From: Lotus japonicus
Taxonomy: Eukaryota; Streptophyta; Magnoliopsida; Fabales; Fabaceae
Reading direction: 5' to 3'
Assembly (NCBI RefSeq): GCF_012489685.1
Contig: NC_080042.1
Span: 47,358,066-47,422,065 of the forward strand
Length of the DNA: 64,000 nt
The stretch's first letter is position 1, and each line of letters opens with the position of its first letter. The position numbers were made by a program, and so were the translations under genes. The notes beneath the pieces are model-generated. The model was not told where the DNA came from and ran no database searches. It saw only the letters and a list, made by a program, of their open reading frames with translations. Below, piece after piece: positions 1 to 11,690 of the stretch.

Positions 1-336
1 TTTTATTTTTTAATTTTGGCCCCGCAAAAAATAAAATCTTGAATACGCCCCCGTAATTAAGTAGGTAAATAACTAGTGTTTGAGAATATAGAGTTATGTA
101 TGCAAATTATGTTCCCTTAATTTTATATATGCAAATTAAGTTCCCACGAGTGATTTAAAAGAGTTGTTCATGTGTAGCCCGTTTAGTTCATGTGCAGAGT
201 TAGCGGGAAGTGGTTGTTGTATCCTGGAGGGTATTACCTATGAGGTCATCAGCACCAAGTAATTTACTTGTGGTGTGACCAAATACTCTTAAGCCAATTG
301 CTTTGCACGCCTCAGCCTTATGATAAACTTATTTAA
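1..336. other. Intergenic, no gene seen
   Basis: AT-rich sequence with no convincing reading frame, splice pattern or repeat boundary. Confidence 0.5.
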
Positions 337-620
337 TTTTTTTTTTTTTGAAAACAAAAATATTATTTATTGAATAAAAGATTCCAAGAGAACACCCCTC
401 TCAAGGTAAGACTATGAGTTCAAAACACCCCTCAAACTAAAACCCCCCCTTGGGAACCAAGCTGAGCTAAGGGAGTGAGCCTCATTAAAACCTTACTAAG
501 AAAACCCAATGGGAAAAAACCTAGTAAGGAAAAAGAGTACTCAAACCTAAAGCAAACAATAACAGTAAAATTTTTGTTCCCAATACATATCACATGCAGC
601 ACATCCCATTACAACCTTTC
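337..620 (-). mobile_element. LINE 3' tail, reverse orientation
   Basis: A poly-T run at 337-349 reads as a poly(A) tail on the minus strand. Upstream of it on that strand, around 480-540, is a segment with paired 'ccttactaggtttt' and 'tagtaaggttttaa' motifs. The same pair occurs near 43980-44030, just before the poly(A) tail of the LINE ending at 44204. This is therefore the 3' untranslated end of a related LINE, heavily 5'-truncated. No target-site duplication was located. The 5' boundary is a guess. Confidence 0.6.
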
Positions 621-963
621 TGATAAGCCCATATATATACCCAATTTATCAAGACAGAGATCCTGCTAACCACTTATATACCATAGGCACATTTTGGATT
701 TCAAAATAATAAGTTCTTGAGTTGTTTGCAAATTTTCAAAACTACCTGCACTTGACTTCAAAAGCACGCCCAAGATAGCCATTCGAACCTGCCAACATAT
801 CTTCCAAAATATATATACTTGCACTGTTCCAATTAAAAATAACAAAAACATACAGCAAAAATTCCTGCTTCTTCAAACTTGGAAAACCTACATAACAGAC
901 TGCACCAGCCACGTCTATTGTCAAACCATTTTCTGCATCATTCAAAGGTCACTGGAAGAAGTT

Positions 964-1138
964 CTAGAAAAAAGCAGAATAAACCTTTGATCTTGTTGCC
1001 AAGTCGATATCAACCCCATCCTCGTCAGACCAAACTAATTCCTCCTCCACCACGACCTTCGGTTTGTTTTTGCTTCCCTTTGGCCTTCCTCTTTTCCCTT
1101 TTGCCTTTCTTTGAGTACCGTTTTGAGCTTTTGTCTGC
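964..1138 (-). pseudogene. Possible coding remnant with AT-hook-like motif
   Basis: Read on the minus strand, an open frame ending at a TAG at 966-964 contains a basic run KAKGKRGRPKGSKNK (motif about 1064-1090), followed by an acidic stretch with VWSDEDGVDID. GRPKGSKNK resembles an AT-hook DNA-binding motif. The frame has no clear start and no recognised domain beyond this. It lies upstream of the LINE tail on the same strand, so it may belong to that element or be an older gene fragment. Function is not assigned. Confidence 0.25.
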
Positions 1139-1440
1139 AAAATCTTCTTTGAACCCCTTATTTAGTCTATTTTATGATCTATATTTTATTGCTATATGTT
1201 AATTCAAATTTTGTCTATTTAAGAAGTACGTGCATGATTTCATTTTAAATTTTAGTGTTGCAATTATTTATTAATTATGCTTTTGGTGAAATATTTCCTA
1301 CAAACATTACGAGACAAATAATTAATCATGGCCTAAAAGAAAAGCACTTAACGTACCAAACAATAACACATGTGGTTACCTTTAAAAGAAAAGAAAAAGA
1401 AAATATACACATGGGGGTAATTGTAACTGGATCTCCACTT

Positions 1441-1448
1441 TATAAATA
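1441..1448 (+). promoter_or_regulatory. TATA box of the small-protein gene
   Basis: TATAAATA lies 107 bases before the ATG at 1548. The ASR gene has the same motif in the same local context (tttataaataggta) 103 bases before its ATG, and the leader sequences also align. This supports both as real, homologous promoters. Confidence 0.7.
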
Positions 1449-1547
1449 GGTACTGAATAGCTAGTCCTTCCCAATTCCATATACAGTGTAATTCTTCTTT
1501 AATATCTTCACTGTATCCTCCTCTTAATCCCTTGGCTTCCAACAATC

Positions 1548-2424
1548 ATGGCTAGTAACACACAAACAAATCTTGTTGTCGAGAACAAAACTGACGACAC
1601 GAATCTCAAGTCTCTATTGGAAGAGAAGCACAAACCCGCTCCTCATGATCCTACCGTCCAGGTAATCATCTTTGATCACTCTCTATTAAGTATACATGCA
1701 CATCTTGATTTATTTACTACGTATCACTTTAAAAAATAAAAATTAAGTTAGCTAGTTATAATTATGAAACTATCCCAAAGGATAACTCAAGTGGTAGGAA
1801 TTGAGGAACATATGGGTTGGGTTGGGTAGGGGGAGGTCGAAGGTTCGATTCCTGCCGGGTGCAATTTTTCTTTCAAGGTACTCATTACATTAATTGATAA
1901 CTTGTTTTCACTTGTTTTCTTAAAAGAGCAGGTTAGAAAATTAAATTATATAACCATCAATTTAGAGGAAAAATATGTTTAATTATATTTAACTGTTTAA
2001 CAAAATTATTTTCATTCATAATATGTGTGTTTATTCTCTTTCTGAACAGTTAATTATGAATGTAATGAGTACCTTGTATAAGTACGTAGTTCGGCAGCTT
2101 TATTTTTGTCAATTTTTTTAAGTTTAAAAGTTACTTAAGTAAAATTTAATTAGATCAAATACAAGGGGGAAAAGACGAACTATAGTCACATGATTTTGAC
2201 AACTTAAGGCCTAAATTCATCCATTTTGAAATTGAAGGGCCAAAGAAAAAAAAATATTTCATAGAAAAAAAAAATGGACTCCCTTTGCTGCAATTGTTTT
2301 ATGATATATGTAGAATCAGAAGCCCAAGAATCCACAAGAACCATCAAGCAGGGACATGGGACACAAACAGAAAGCTATGGGGGGACACAAGGGACATGTT
2401 GGTGATCCTAAGAGCACTAGCTGA
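1548..2424 (+). CDS. Small hydrophilic protein, two exons, unknown family
   Basis: Exon 1 is 1548-1661 (38 codons, starting MASNTQTNLVVENK). The intron is 1662-2313 (GT-AG, phase 0). Exon 2 is 2314-2424 (36 codons, ending GHVGDPKSTS then TGA). The 74-residue product is rich in Lys, Asp, Asn, Gln and Pro, has no signal peptide or membrane segment, and matches no family I recognise; it looks intrinsically disordered. The non-coding parts are clearly homologous to the ASR gene at 36086: TATA box and spacing, leader, donor site (gtaatcat), phase-0 intron, and 3' UTR with an identical 20-mer (2471-2490 and 36974-36993) plus tgtgtaattcgact. The coding parts do not align. The intron carries a SINE-like segment and a MITE. 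The gene may be stress-regulated like ASR; that is inference. Confidence 0.65.
1776..1862 (+). repeat. tRNA-derived SINE-like segment in intron
   Basis: Contains an A-box-like TAACTCAAGTGG (1783-1794) and a B-box-like GGTTCGATTCC (1842-1852), at a spacing stretched compared with a tRNA gene. This is the usual head of a plant SINE. No poly(A) tail or target-site duplication was found, so it may be a fragment. Confidence 0.45.
1874..2076. mobile_element. Small inverted-repeat element (MITE-like) in intron
   Basis: CAAGGTACTCATTACATT at 1874-1891 is perfectly inverted at 2059-2076, enclosing AT-rich non-coding DNA. About 200 bp with 18-bp perfect terminal inverted repeats is MITE-sized. No clear target-site duplication is visible, so the superfamily is left open. 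Confidence 0.55.
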
Positions 2425-2615
2425 ACACTGAAAGTACGTACCATCAAGGCTCAGAAGCATTGTAGTATAATCTCTAAATAACTTTTGAGCCTGGAGCTTA
2501 TATGGAAGTGTTTTAAACTCTGGTACTGTATCCTATATTTGGATATAATGTGTATGGTGTGTAATTCGACTGTATTAATAAAATGGTAAAGCAACTTGAG
2601 ATTACTTTATCGTTA
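2425..2615 (+). other. 3' UTR conserved with the ASR gene
   Basis: Several blocks match the region after the ASR stop codon at 36921 in the same order: 'aaggctca..agaagca', the 20-mer tctctaaataacttttgagc, a 'ggaagtgttt' block, tgtgtaattcgact, and 'gtaaag.aact.gagattacttta'. Transcript ends were not determined. Confidence 0.6.
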
Positions 2616-2729
2616 ATATCAATTTACCTTGCCACTAATATTTGTGTCAATTGTGTATTCCTTTCTATATATCGCTCAAACTAAATTTACAGCTATAGAA
2701 TGAAAAATCTTGTACTAGTATAATTAAAT

Positions 2730-3400
2730 TATTTAGAAATTCTCACATTCAATAAATAATTAAAAGCTATATATTCATAATACTTTATTGATGTATCAAA
2801 ATAATATCATAAATAAATTTAAAAAATATACGAAAAGTAAGAATTAGTTTTTTTTTTGGTACAAGAAAAGTAAGAATTATTTAATGGTGGCTTCTAGGAT
2901 GAAAGAGATTAGTAGGTCTTTCACCCATGAAAGAGTTAAATTACCTGTTACAACAGGTTGTAGTGACCTGGTGAAAAAAAAAATTAAAAATTAAAAAATA
3001 CTGTTACCGAAATGCCCTCCTCTATCCACCCTCTCCTCTCACGCTCTTCTCCCTCAACCTCTGTATCTGATTTTCAATTTTATTTATACGCGAAATACTA
3101 TTTTCATTTGTTGTCAGTTTTTGTTACTTTTAATTTGTGTTGATGCTTTTGGTTTTGCCAATTTCGGATTCATCTAGTTTAATTTCTGATTTTGTGATCT
3201 ATTCATATGAGTGAATCATTTTCCCCAAATCTTTGGGTTTAATTTTTATTTAGAAATTCTCACATTCAATAAATAATTAAAAGCTATATATTCATAATAC
3301 TTTATTGATGTATCAAAATAATATCATAAATAAATTTAAAAAATATATGAAAAGTAAGAATTAATTTTTTTTGGTACAAGAAAAGTAAGAATTATTTAAT
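2730..3400. repeat. 155-bp direct repeat flanking a 360-bp spacer
   Basis: The segment at about 2730-2885 recurs at about 3246-3400 with only a few differences. Each copy also holds a short internal repeat of gaaaagtaagaatta. The spacer 2886-3245 is non-coding and differs in composition, with a C/T-rich stretch at 3015-3065. The copies do not start TG and end CA, so they are not evidently LTRs. A segmental duplication or repair event is more likely. Confidence 0.6.
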
Positions 3401-3494
3401 TACGTGTTTCTGCAATTTGAATTTTATAAAAAAATGGGTCTTTATTTTTTTCCTTTGGTGTGGCTTGATTGGATCTTTTTCAACAAACTTGTTG

Positions 3495-4070
3495 CAAGGG
3501 TGTAAGTGGGTGTGGTCCGTTTCGTGAATCCGATCAAACCGATCCGAACCAAATATATTATTGGGGTTGGATTAGATCATCGGTTCGCTTCGCATTTTTT
3601 TTACTGCATCTGATCACCATTAGTTCGGGTATCAGATTCGGGGATTGAAAAACTGATCAATCCGAACCAATCCAATAAATTAAATATTTTTTTTACATTC
3701 AACCAAAACAGTCTAGACCATTATATTGCATGTTTACATTTGTATTGGAGATATTGATTTTATTTGGATTATATAGGTTATGTCATTATCGAATGTTTTT
3801 TTCTTCTGAAATGTTGGATTTTTCTTTATTTTTATAACGTTTCACGATTTTAGAATAATTTTTCATGCAAATTTCTAAATATTTTTTTTGCTCCAAATCC
3901 GACCATCCGAACCGAACCAATCCGACTGAGATCGAGTTGGTTTGGTTCGGGTTTAGAAACAAAAATTAGAAAATCCGAACCAACCCAAACCGTACATGTT
4001 TGATTGGTTCGGACATTTAAACACATAAATCCAAACCAATCATATCTGATTACACTCATACTTGCTGTTG
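3495..4070. repeat. CCGAACC-rich inverted-repeat DNA, possible hAT-like remnant
   Basis: Many copies of ccgaacc and ggttcgg occur in both orientations. The ends are weakly inverted: gcaagggtgtaagtgggt on the left, and a right end whose complement begins gcaagtatgagtgtaat. This resembles degenerate non-autonomous hAT-type repeats of plants. There is no exact 8-bp duplication and no coding content. Similar CCGAACC/AACCGAA repeats continue weakly at 4300-4450. Confidence 0.35.
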
Positions 4071-5719
4071 TCTCTCGTTGCTACATGAAGGTCCTTTCCT
4101 AGTAGTTGGCCAATGCTCTTTTTGGAATTGATTGTTTAATCCGTAATTAATGTCACATTTACTATATGATAAATAATAATTTAAATATAAAACTTACCAA
4201 TTTTTCAATAAATTTGTGAAGTTGACCAATTAGATAGAATCTCCAATTTCATTGACAATATGTCCACAATATACATTTTTGGTGATTTATTAGCTAGGTT
4301 CATAGCCGAACCAAACTGAACTAAACCGCTCAAACCCAAAAAACCAAAAATTGAACAAATTGAACAAATTGAAAATCAAAAAATTGTTGTTTTCTCATTG
4401 GATTGGATCAGTTTTCATGTCCAATCCTTAGAACCGGTCCAATCCAAACTAAACAAAAAAAACTCATATATATTTGTATTATGATATATTAATTTACATC
4501 TAAGCCCGTAGTTATCAAAATGTTTTCTATTCCTGCCCTTGTATTTTTAACGCCAATATAAATACTAAATATGCCTTCATCGAACCCTAGCTGTGATTGA
4601 CTGCTCTCATTTCTGAAGATCGATTAACGTAGAGATCCATGTTGCTCCCAAAATCCAACCCTTGCCTTTATTCTCGTTGAAGAACGTCACCGATCACTCC
4701 TTCTCCGTACGACTTCTCTTTGTGCACGACGCTTCTCTCTTCGCACGACGCCTCTCTCTCTCTAGACGACGTCATTGTTACAGAATTTCGTAACTCGCTA
4801 CCATTGGAGGTAAACAAGTTATTTGCAACTTTATCTTTTATTGTTAATGATACTTTTATTTCAATTCAACAATTTTTTTCGCAAACAATAAATTGGGGTT
4901 GTGGTGTGCATGTTGTGATTACAAGTATATTTTATGGGAATATGTTAATAATAAATAATGATAGATGATTGTTTATATTGTTGTTTTTAAAACTTCTCCA
5001 ATTAAGAAATTGGATATAGCTTAAGCCTTTTCACATTGATCCTGAGACATCTTATTGTACCTTTATTGTGATTTACACATATAGCTCTACTTTTGTTCTA
5101 CTTGTCAACTGACCTTAATTTATTTGTGTAAGAAATAATGTAATGTTAATAGTTTATTGGCCCTCTGAGTGTTTTATTCCGCATTTATTTATTATTCGCA
5201 AGTTGCAACCATGGTTATGCGTTTATATTAAGTATTGAATTTGTTATTGCTGATTGCATTGTATATTGAGTATTGAATATGTTATTTTTTGATATGTTAT
5301 TTTGGTTTTTCAATATCTAATAAAAGTATTTGACATTAGAAAGTAGAAAACATGAAAACAGGTCTTGGAATAGTTAGCATTATATCTGTAACAGTGACAC
5401 CAAGTTTTACAATTTAATTAAGCTTTTAAATCATTTGAGTTTACTTCAATATTCACACTTTATTTGAACAAAATGAAATCTAATATATTCCAGATCGAAA
5501 TAAATTGAACCGGATTGATTCGAATTAAAAAAAACATAACTAATTGGACGATGAAGTCATAAAAGCGATTGAGTTAGATGGATTTTCCCTAAAAATGAAT
5601 CAATCGAATGGTTGAGAGTTAATAGAATAATAGTTTGTTATATATTTACAAGTATATGATCATAATCTCAACCACTGATTTCTTAATTGATTGTAATATA
5701 TTATTTTACCCTATAATGA
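4071..5719. other. Intergenic, no gene supported
   Basis: AT-rich DNA with short low-quality open frames only. The segment at 4570-4800 has exon-like composition (cctctctctctctagacgacg), but no splice-consistent protein was found. Confidence 0.45.
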
Positions 5720-8265
5720 CTTAAATCACTTTAGAGGAGGCAAATCCGATGAACACATATAACAACAATCAGCTACTTAAATTTTCAATTGGATTGGAGC
5801 AGTCAACTGTATGTATAATATATTGGTGTTCTTCGATGAAGGCCAATCGTTCGACTGTCTCAACCTTCGTGAAGCCGACCGAAGTCGTCTCAACTTCACC
5901 GAGGCCCGATCCTCCGATCGTCTCAAGCCTCGAATGTATGCATGATGCAATATGGTTAGCCAAACATGGTATCGTCCTCACCATGTAGTGTTTAGCTACG
6001 ACTCTTAATTTAATAATACCCGAAGGTCAAAGTCGACTCTACGACTAGGCTGTAAGTAGCTGGAGTACGCATCGTACTTAGTGACATATCTCTGGTCACT
6101 ATGGTTCATCCTCGTGGCGACCATCAAATCCAAGCAGCTCCAAGACTTGTCAACATTTCCCCGTCTTTCGCAATCATTTCTCCACTTATTCATTAATACA
6201 AATATTTCAAGTTGGATTAGTCAGGTTATGAGTTTCATTCTTAAAAATTCTAATCATTCCAAGTTTGCCAAAATCCCCCCAAATGTAACCCCCGGGGAAA
6301 GTCTAAGTGTTCCAATAGGCGTAATCTCAAACCTCGGGTTTGGACTTGCCTAGGATTGTTCATCCAACCCGAAATAATACAAGTATGACGTTCCATGATT
6401 CCACACTCCGTAGTCGCGACAAAGCGCACAGTTCAATAACAATATCAATATAACAATAATTCAGTGCGGAAATCATAAGACGGAAACCAGTAAACGGCCG
6501 AAGCCTCTCAGAAAACGGAGACACACGTCTCATATAAGTTCACTCGGCCGAAGCCTCCAGAAAACATTTTCTAGTTCAAAGCGATAAATAATATTCAATG
6601 CAATCCTCAATATCAAGCAATATTCAAGTCGAAGTTATCGACCCCTACAATACAAATAGCTAGTAAGTAAGTTGCCCTAACCTCGAGTTGCTCCAGCCTC
6701 GCGGTGTAGTTTTTCCTCACAATCTAGCTCGGTACCACCCCAAGTTCCCTCAACTGAACCTTGGATTAAACAAAGCAAAAAATCAATCCAAACTCGAACA
6801 ATTCGATCATAACAAAGTTAACTAACGATAGACAAAGCGTTTGAAGCTTCGAAGTACAACAATCGAGCACGAGAGAACGAGTTATCGCGAAAACGAAATT
6901 CTCCCCCCCCCCCCAAACATGCTCTCGGCCACTCTCTATAAATAGGGGTTCCGGCGCTTTTTCTTCGATCTAATTTAATTCCTAGGTAGTTTTAGGATAA
7001 TACTAGGGTAAGGAAACTGTCGGAAAAGTTTTAGAACGACCGGGTCGAATTACGACTAGTTAGGGGCACTTTGGTCCAAAATTAAGGTTCAAAAACTCAA
7101 AGTCGAAACTTTGAAAAACAAATTTGATGGGGTCATTCACAATGACATTTATAGCAACTAATCCTAAGGACACTAAGTCGGATTGTGGCTTTTTGAAGAT
7201 AAAGTTTCAATATGTGCGAAAAATGGGTTTTATACAGTTTTTCAGATCTTTGGCAACTCGATCGAAATCGGCGCGCATCGGCAAGTGATTTAGCTTGTTG
7301 GGCAATTATATAAGGTAGTTCAAAAGAAAAATCGGGAAAATCGAACAATTTTACGAAAAGCTCGAAACTAGGAGCTCATAAAGAGATAAAGAAACGTGAT
7401 ATAAAAGATGACCAGAGGTAAGAATAAGCAAGAGTACCTCGATGTCGCGAAGTAGCAACGAACAGTACGAAGATCGGTCAAGAAACGGCGAAGTTCTCTC
7501 CTCTCTCTTTTCTCCTCAAGCTCACGGCCACACACACAAGAAATGGCAAGTTTTGTGTTTTTTTTTTCTATTTATAGGAGAGTGAAATCGCGGGAAAATG
7601 AATATTTCGCGATTCCGATTTTTGCAGCACGTTCATCTGTGAATTCTTAGTGAGATTCTGGCGACAGAATTCCAGAACTCAAAACAAGGCTCTTGAATTT
7701 GAAGAAAATGATCCAAAAGCGGTGTGAGCTAAAATGCCCCGAAAAACTACTTTTTGCTGTGAAAGTCGGATGACGAAACTTCATTCTGAAGAAAGATTGT
7801 AAATGTAGAAAGAAATCTGGCAACACGGATGGAAACTTCGTTAGAAGCTCCGAATAGAAAAAGTCTTCATTCAGCGTTTGAATTTAGAGTTTTGAGAGAA
7901 TGGAATTTAGCGTCGTCGGACTTCCGAGAAGTGAAACCTATCGTGCGTACAGTCCAGAGTTCCGAAATGAAACGCTGGTCGAGGGAAAAATAAAGAGATC
8001 TTCTAATTTTCCAAGGATTTAGAATTTCTCTTAAACAATGCTTTAAGAGCGGAATAGCCTTTTCTGAACACTCTTGCCATAAGGCGGGTGTGCAGAGGAC
8101 TCGCACTAACTCCTAAAACGACTATGGTACTCTCCTCAAGCAATTCCTGAACTTTCTTCTTCATTAAACTTTCCCAAAAAGCAAACTTCTGTCACGCTTA
8201 CACCGATCCTACGCGTGAGTCGGAAAAATAATTATTTAATCCAGTTCTGAAATCTGGGTCTTACA
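5720..8265 (-). mobile_element. Degenerate Ty3/gypsy-type LTR, reverse orientation
   Basis: On the minus strand the segment begins at 8265 with TGTAAGACCCAGATTT, the usual start of large plant gypsy (Tekay-like) LTRs. It continues as non-coding DNA with higher GC than its surroundings, including a minus-strand TATA-like site near 7575 and a long C run at 6902-6914. Short frames inside show no gag or pol motifs, so this is LTR and leader sequence only, either a solo or a truncated LTR. The low-coordinate end and the target-site duplication could not be fixed. Confidence 0.45.
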
Positions 8266-8466
8266 TTCTTTCTTCATAGTTGCCTTAAAAACTTGCTTGC
8301 GTTTGTTGTAGCGTTGTGAGAAAAATTCAACCGTTGTTTTGGCCGTTGTGACGTAGTTCAATCCGTTGATTCAAATGACTCCGATTAGTAGATGCATTAA
8401 ATGCATGCTACTGTTTAAGTGTTTCCTTTTGCCGAAAGGGTGAGGCTTGTCAGCTAGTAGGTGGCA

Positions 8467-8932
8467 CTTGGAGGGTCCTTATTAACAAGGTTCAAACCAG
8501 ATATGATTTGGCAAAAAGGAATGCAATCCCCTCTAATGCTTCTTTGTTGTGTGGTCTATGTGCAAGTGATGAAGAAAACAGTATGCACTTGTTCTTCAAT
8601 TGCAGAGTATCATGGGGTGTGTGGATGAATGTCTGCATGTGGATGGGCTGGCAAACAGTTATGGCAGAAGAGGTTGAGTCTCATTTCAATCAGTTTGAGT
8701 ATCTCTTGATGGGGAGCAAAAAAGCTGGTCAGATTTTGAATATGATTTTGGTTGTAACTGTTAACTCTATTTGGCAGAAAAGGAATGGCTCAATCTTGAG
8801 AGGGGAGAATGTAGAAATTGATGAAATTGTGGATTTGATGTAATGCAAGGTATGACTTTGGTTGAGATCAAATGAGAGCAATTTTTCCCCATCTTTTTAT
8901 GAGTGGCTGACCAATCTGAGGTAATGTATTAA
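8467..8932 (+). pseudogene. 5'-truncated LINE, left part (reverse-transcriptase zinc-binding end)
   Basis: Reading frame WRVLINKVQTRYDLAKR through about 8843 matches the zf-RVT C-terminal domain of plant L1 LINEs. It has the Cys/His cluster CGLCASDEENSMHLFFNC followed by IWQKRNGSI, and a shifted C-terminal piece FYEWLTNLR near 8900. The LINE begins directly after GTAGGTGGCA (8457-8466). The same 10 bases follow its poly(A) tail at 33817-33826, so this is a 5'-truncated insertion. It is interrupted at 8938 by a copia element, continues at 23519-23786 and ends at 33645-33816. Total reconstructed length is about 0.9 kb. Confidence 0.85.
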
Positions 8933-8937
8933 ATTGC

Positions 8938-9656
8938 TGTGAGAAATATTTCCAAAATATACGAACTTGGAAATATGCATTCTATTAATGTTTATAATAA
9001 TTAATGTTCAAGTTAAATTAATATGTTGATGGTGGTCCAATGGATGTGTGACTAGTTCACTATTTCCGGAAATAAATTCAGTTATTTAGCAAAAAAGTGC
9101 AACAATAGGATTCGAACACGCACCTTTTTATAAAGAGGTGCAAGTTACGGTTTGCCAAATGAACCAACATGTCTATTGGGATTAATTTTGAATATTAATA
9201 ATATATAACGGTTTTCTGGAAGTTGTTTCTCAAAGAGATATATCTCTTCACCAAGGGATGTTAGTATCTCTATATAAAGAGATATTTGGGCAGAAAACTA
9301 GACATAACATATGCACGAGATTGGACTTCATTTTGACCAATTTCTCTTCCATTTACTTTATCCTAAATCATCATTCACTTCACTAATGCATGAGTCAAGT
9401 GTGAGAATCATACTTCTGTAAACTATTGTCAAAGATATGCTTGGTGTGTTAGTGCAAACCACATCAAGGGATTCATAGTATCATGAAGGGAATTCGCTAG
9501 TTTTCTCAATTGCATCCAATATACATTAATTGGTGGGGGCGAATTGAACCTAAAGGTTAGTGCTTATGCACGCTTTGAATCTTCAAGTGCTTCAGTCTTC
9601 AACTTCATCAATCCAAGAGTTGCAACATCTTCCCCAACACAAATTATCTCCCAACA
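8938..9656 (+). repeat. Copia 5' LTR (719 bp)
   Basis: Starts TGTGAGAAAT and ends CCCAACA; aligns throughout with 23039-23518. Compared with the 3' LTR it lacks about 50 bases after 9060 and keeps about 240 bases (9142-9430) that the 3' copy has lost. It carries tRNA-like modules: an A-box-like tggtccaatgg on the plus strand near 9033, and on the minus strand an A box (complement of 9155-9166) with a B box (complement of GGATTCGAAC, 9108-9117). Confidence 0.85.
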
Positions 9657-9825
9657 ATCTTTAGGTTCAATTGTTCTTAATCAAGGGCAGAAGAAGATGC
9701 AATTCCTTCTTACAACCCTGAAAGTGGTGTATGTTCTGAACACCACAAGATCATTAGAGAAGGAAGATGAAACCATGATTGAAACAAGAGGAAGATCAAA
9801 TGGGATCAATTACACTTATGAATAG
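9657..9825 (+). pseudogene. Copia gag N-terminal remnant
   Basis: The frame contains QKKMQFLLTTLKVVYVLNT followed by a degenerate acidic segment and RGRSNG. This is the conserved early part of copia Gag (KKMxFLLTTLKVVYVL, then a WENDDY-type segment). The match stops at about 9805-9825, where unrelated sequence begins. The remaining gag part resumes only at 16465. Confidence 0.7.
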
Positions 9826-11457
9826 AGGTTAGTACCCCACAACCATTCGTATTGTGTGAAGACTATGAATTCTTATTTCTAAATGCCAATTCCTACTAGC
9901 CCTCATACCACGATTCCATAGATTTTTTCTAGTGTCAAAAATGAAACAATCAAATTACTCCCACAATTTTTCTTTGTTGCAAAAGCAAGATCTTTCAATT
10001 GTTGTTACCAGCAACAACATTAGGAGCTGAGGGAAGATGTTCATAAAACATGTTTTTCTTTAATTCTCAGAATTGGGTCAAGTATAGGAAAAATGCTCAC
10101 TTTAAGTCCCAAAATCTGTATGAGTGAAGATGTTCTATCAAATGTTGGGCCAAGGCCTCTTATAATAATTCATTTTGTCCATTGAGTTACTAGTGATTTT
10201 TTATGTTTTGCCACATGATTGATGCACTATTAAAGATGTTGTAATTAACTAGTTAATTTGAGAGTGCATTAAGTTAATTTGATTAGGAGATTATGTTTGG
10301 GCTGATAAATTGACGAGTTACAATTTGGTATGTAACTTTTTGCATGCCTTACTTGACTGTGGTCTTTTCCTTAGGATGGTGAGCGTAAGCTAACCTCTCA
10401 TTTATCCGGGTTTGAGGATTCTAAACTCCGAAGGTTTACGGTCCTTCAAGTTAAATAAACTTCAAGTCTAACTTTTCCTTAAATTCAGGTTTAGGGGTTT
10501 CAAAATTGATAGGTACACGTCAATTTTAGAGCATTTCACATGTCACATAGTCATCTAGCATGCATGAAATAACTGCTAAATCAATTAGTCTTCTTTAATT
10601 TAATGTTAGAATTGAACTTCACTGTGCTCAACATTTTAGTGTTGTGTTTTGAAGTTTAATCCTTATTCTGAATAATATATAATCACTTATGTAACAAATA
10701 TGCTCTTTATTTCCAGTGCTGTGTTTTATCCTTATTTTGTGCTCTCATTTCTTAGTTTTGAAGTCATTCACAGTAATTGGTCTTGTTAATTATGCAAACT
10801 GAGGAGAACAGAGATTTGCAGAAATCCAACATAGGATTAAGGAAGTTAAAGAAAAATAGAAAAGTTTGTTTGAAGAAAAGGTGACTCCAAGTTTTGTTGT
10901 GCTTTTTTCAACTAATCTGTCTCACCTTTTTTCTTTCCCTTATTACCAAGAGAAATGGTCACAAGGGCTGGGTTTTGGATAATCTGAACATTTCCCATTT
11001 AGATGTTTGTGTATAATGTTGATGTGAGGCATAACAAACCAGGCTTGAAGATGACTGTCCCTACAGCTTCAACTCAGTCTCAAGACAATGCTAGAATGAT
11101 AAGCCAAATCACTCCACAATTATAGATGCCAAGTCTTAGGGAATATAGATACATTATATTATAGCTTTTAACTCAAAGAATAATGAGCCTCATATCTTTA
11201 CTGTATATTGTGAAAGTAGTTTTATTTTCCTGGTTATATATCTGCCGAGAAGATTTCCACATTGCCATCTTTTACTTCATAAAAACATTATAACTACTTT
11301 CTAGACACCCTTCTGTCATGATATATATTGCAGAAATGGTTGGAAAGTAATTCCTTAATGTTTGTTACTTGAGTTAAATATGTTCAAGGTGTCTGTAATG
11401 GAGTGTCACATCTAATCTGGTCTGGAAATTTTTTTCATAGCTATTGGTTATGGGTTC
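9826..11457. other. Cargo segment, no gene recognised
   Basis: AT-rich sequence between the gag break and the FAR1-type exons. It contains several short exon-like pieces but no frame with a recognisable domain. It could be 5' untranslated or promoter sequence of the following FAR1-OTU gene. Confidence 0.4.
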
Positions 11458-11690
11458 TGATCTGCTGCATGTTTCAGGATAAGGAAATGTCAAAAACAAA
11501 CTCAGGAGGCTCCGATGAGGGTAAAGATTCTCCAAATGTGAAGGTTAAAGATTCTCCAAACTTGAACTTCCACTTGTGAATAACATTGTTAGACTTGTGG
11601 GTTCTGATCTGCTGCATGTTTCAGGAAAAGGAAATGTCTACTTCACCCTCAAAAGTAAACTTAGGAGGCCCCGATGAGGTTAAATCACCT
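11458..11690 (+). repeat. Duplicated exon of the FAR1-like gene
   Basis: The block gttctgatctgctgcatgtt + tcagga + aaggaaatgtc... + ggaggc.ccgatgagg appears at about 11455-11522 and again at about 11600-11680. Both copies have a splice acceptor (tttcag) followed by a KEMS-like coding start. Only the second leads in frame into the FAR1 domain, so the first looks like an inactive duplicate exon. Confidence 0.6.

Noticed and set aside
4720..4968. Open frame of 82 codons
   Set aside because: Begins in low-complexity ctctct DNA, with no recognisable protein, no splice partner and no neighbouring signal.
5749..5988. Frame with WCSS...WLAKHG, at first sight like copia RNase H (WCSKKQ...AEY...W)
   Set aside because: The Asp/Glu context of RNase H is missing and the overlapping sequence behaves as non-coding LTR DNA on the other strand.
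6902..6914. Long C homopolymer
   Set aside because: A simple mononucleotide run; may even be length-miscounted in sequencing. No functional claim is warranted.
5829..8270. Possible TTCTT target duplication of the gypsy-type LTR (5829-5833 and 8266-8270)
   Set aside because: The inner base at the left end is not TG/CA as LTR rules require; a 5-base T-rich match over this distance is likely chance.
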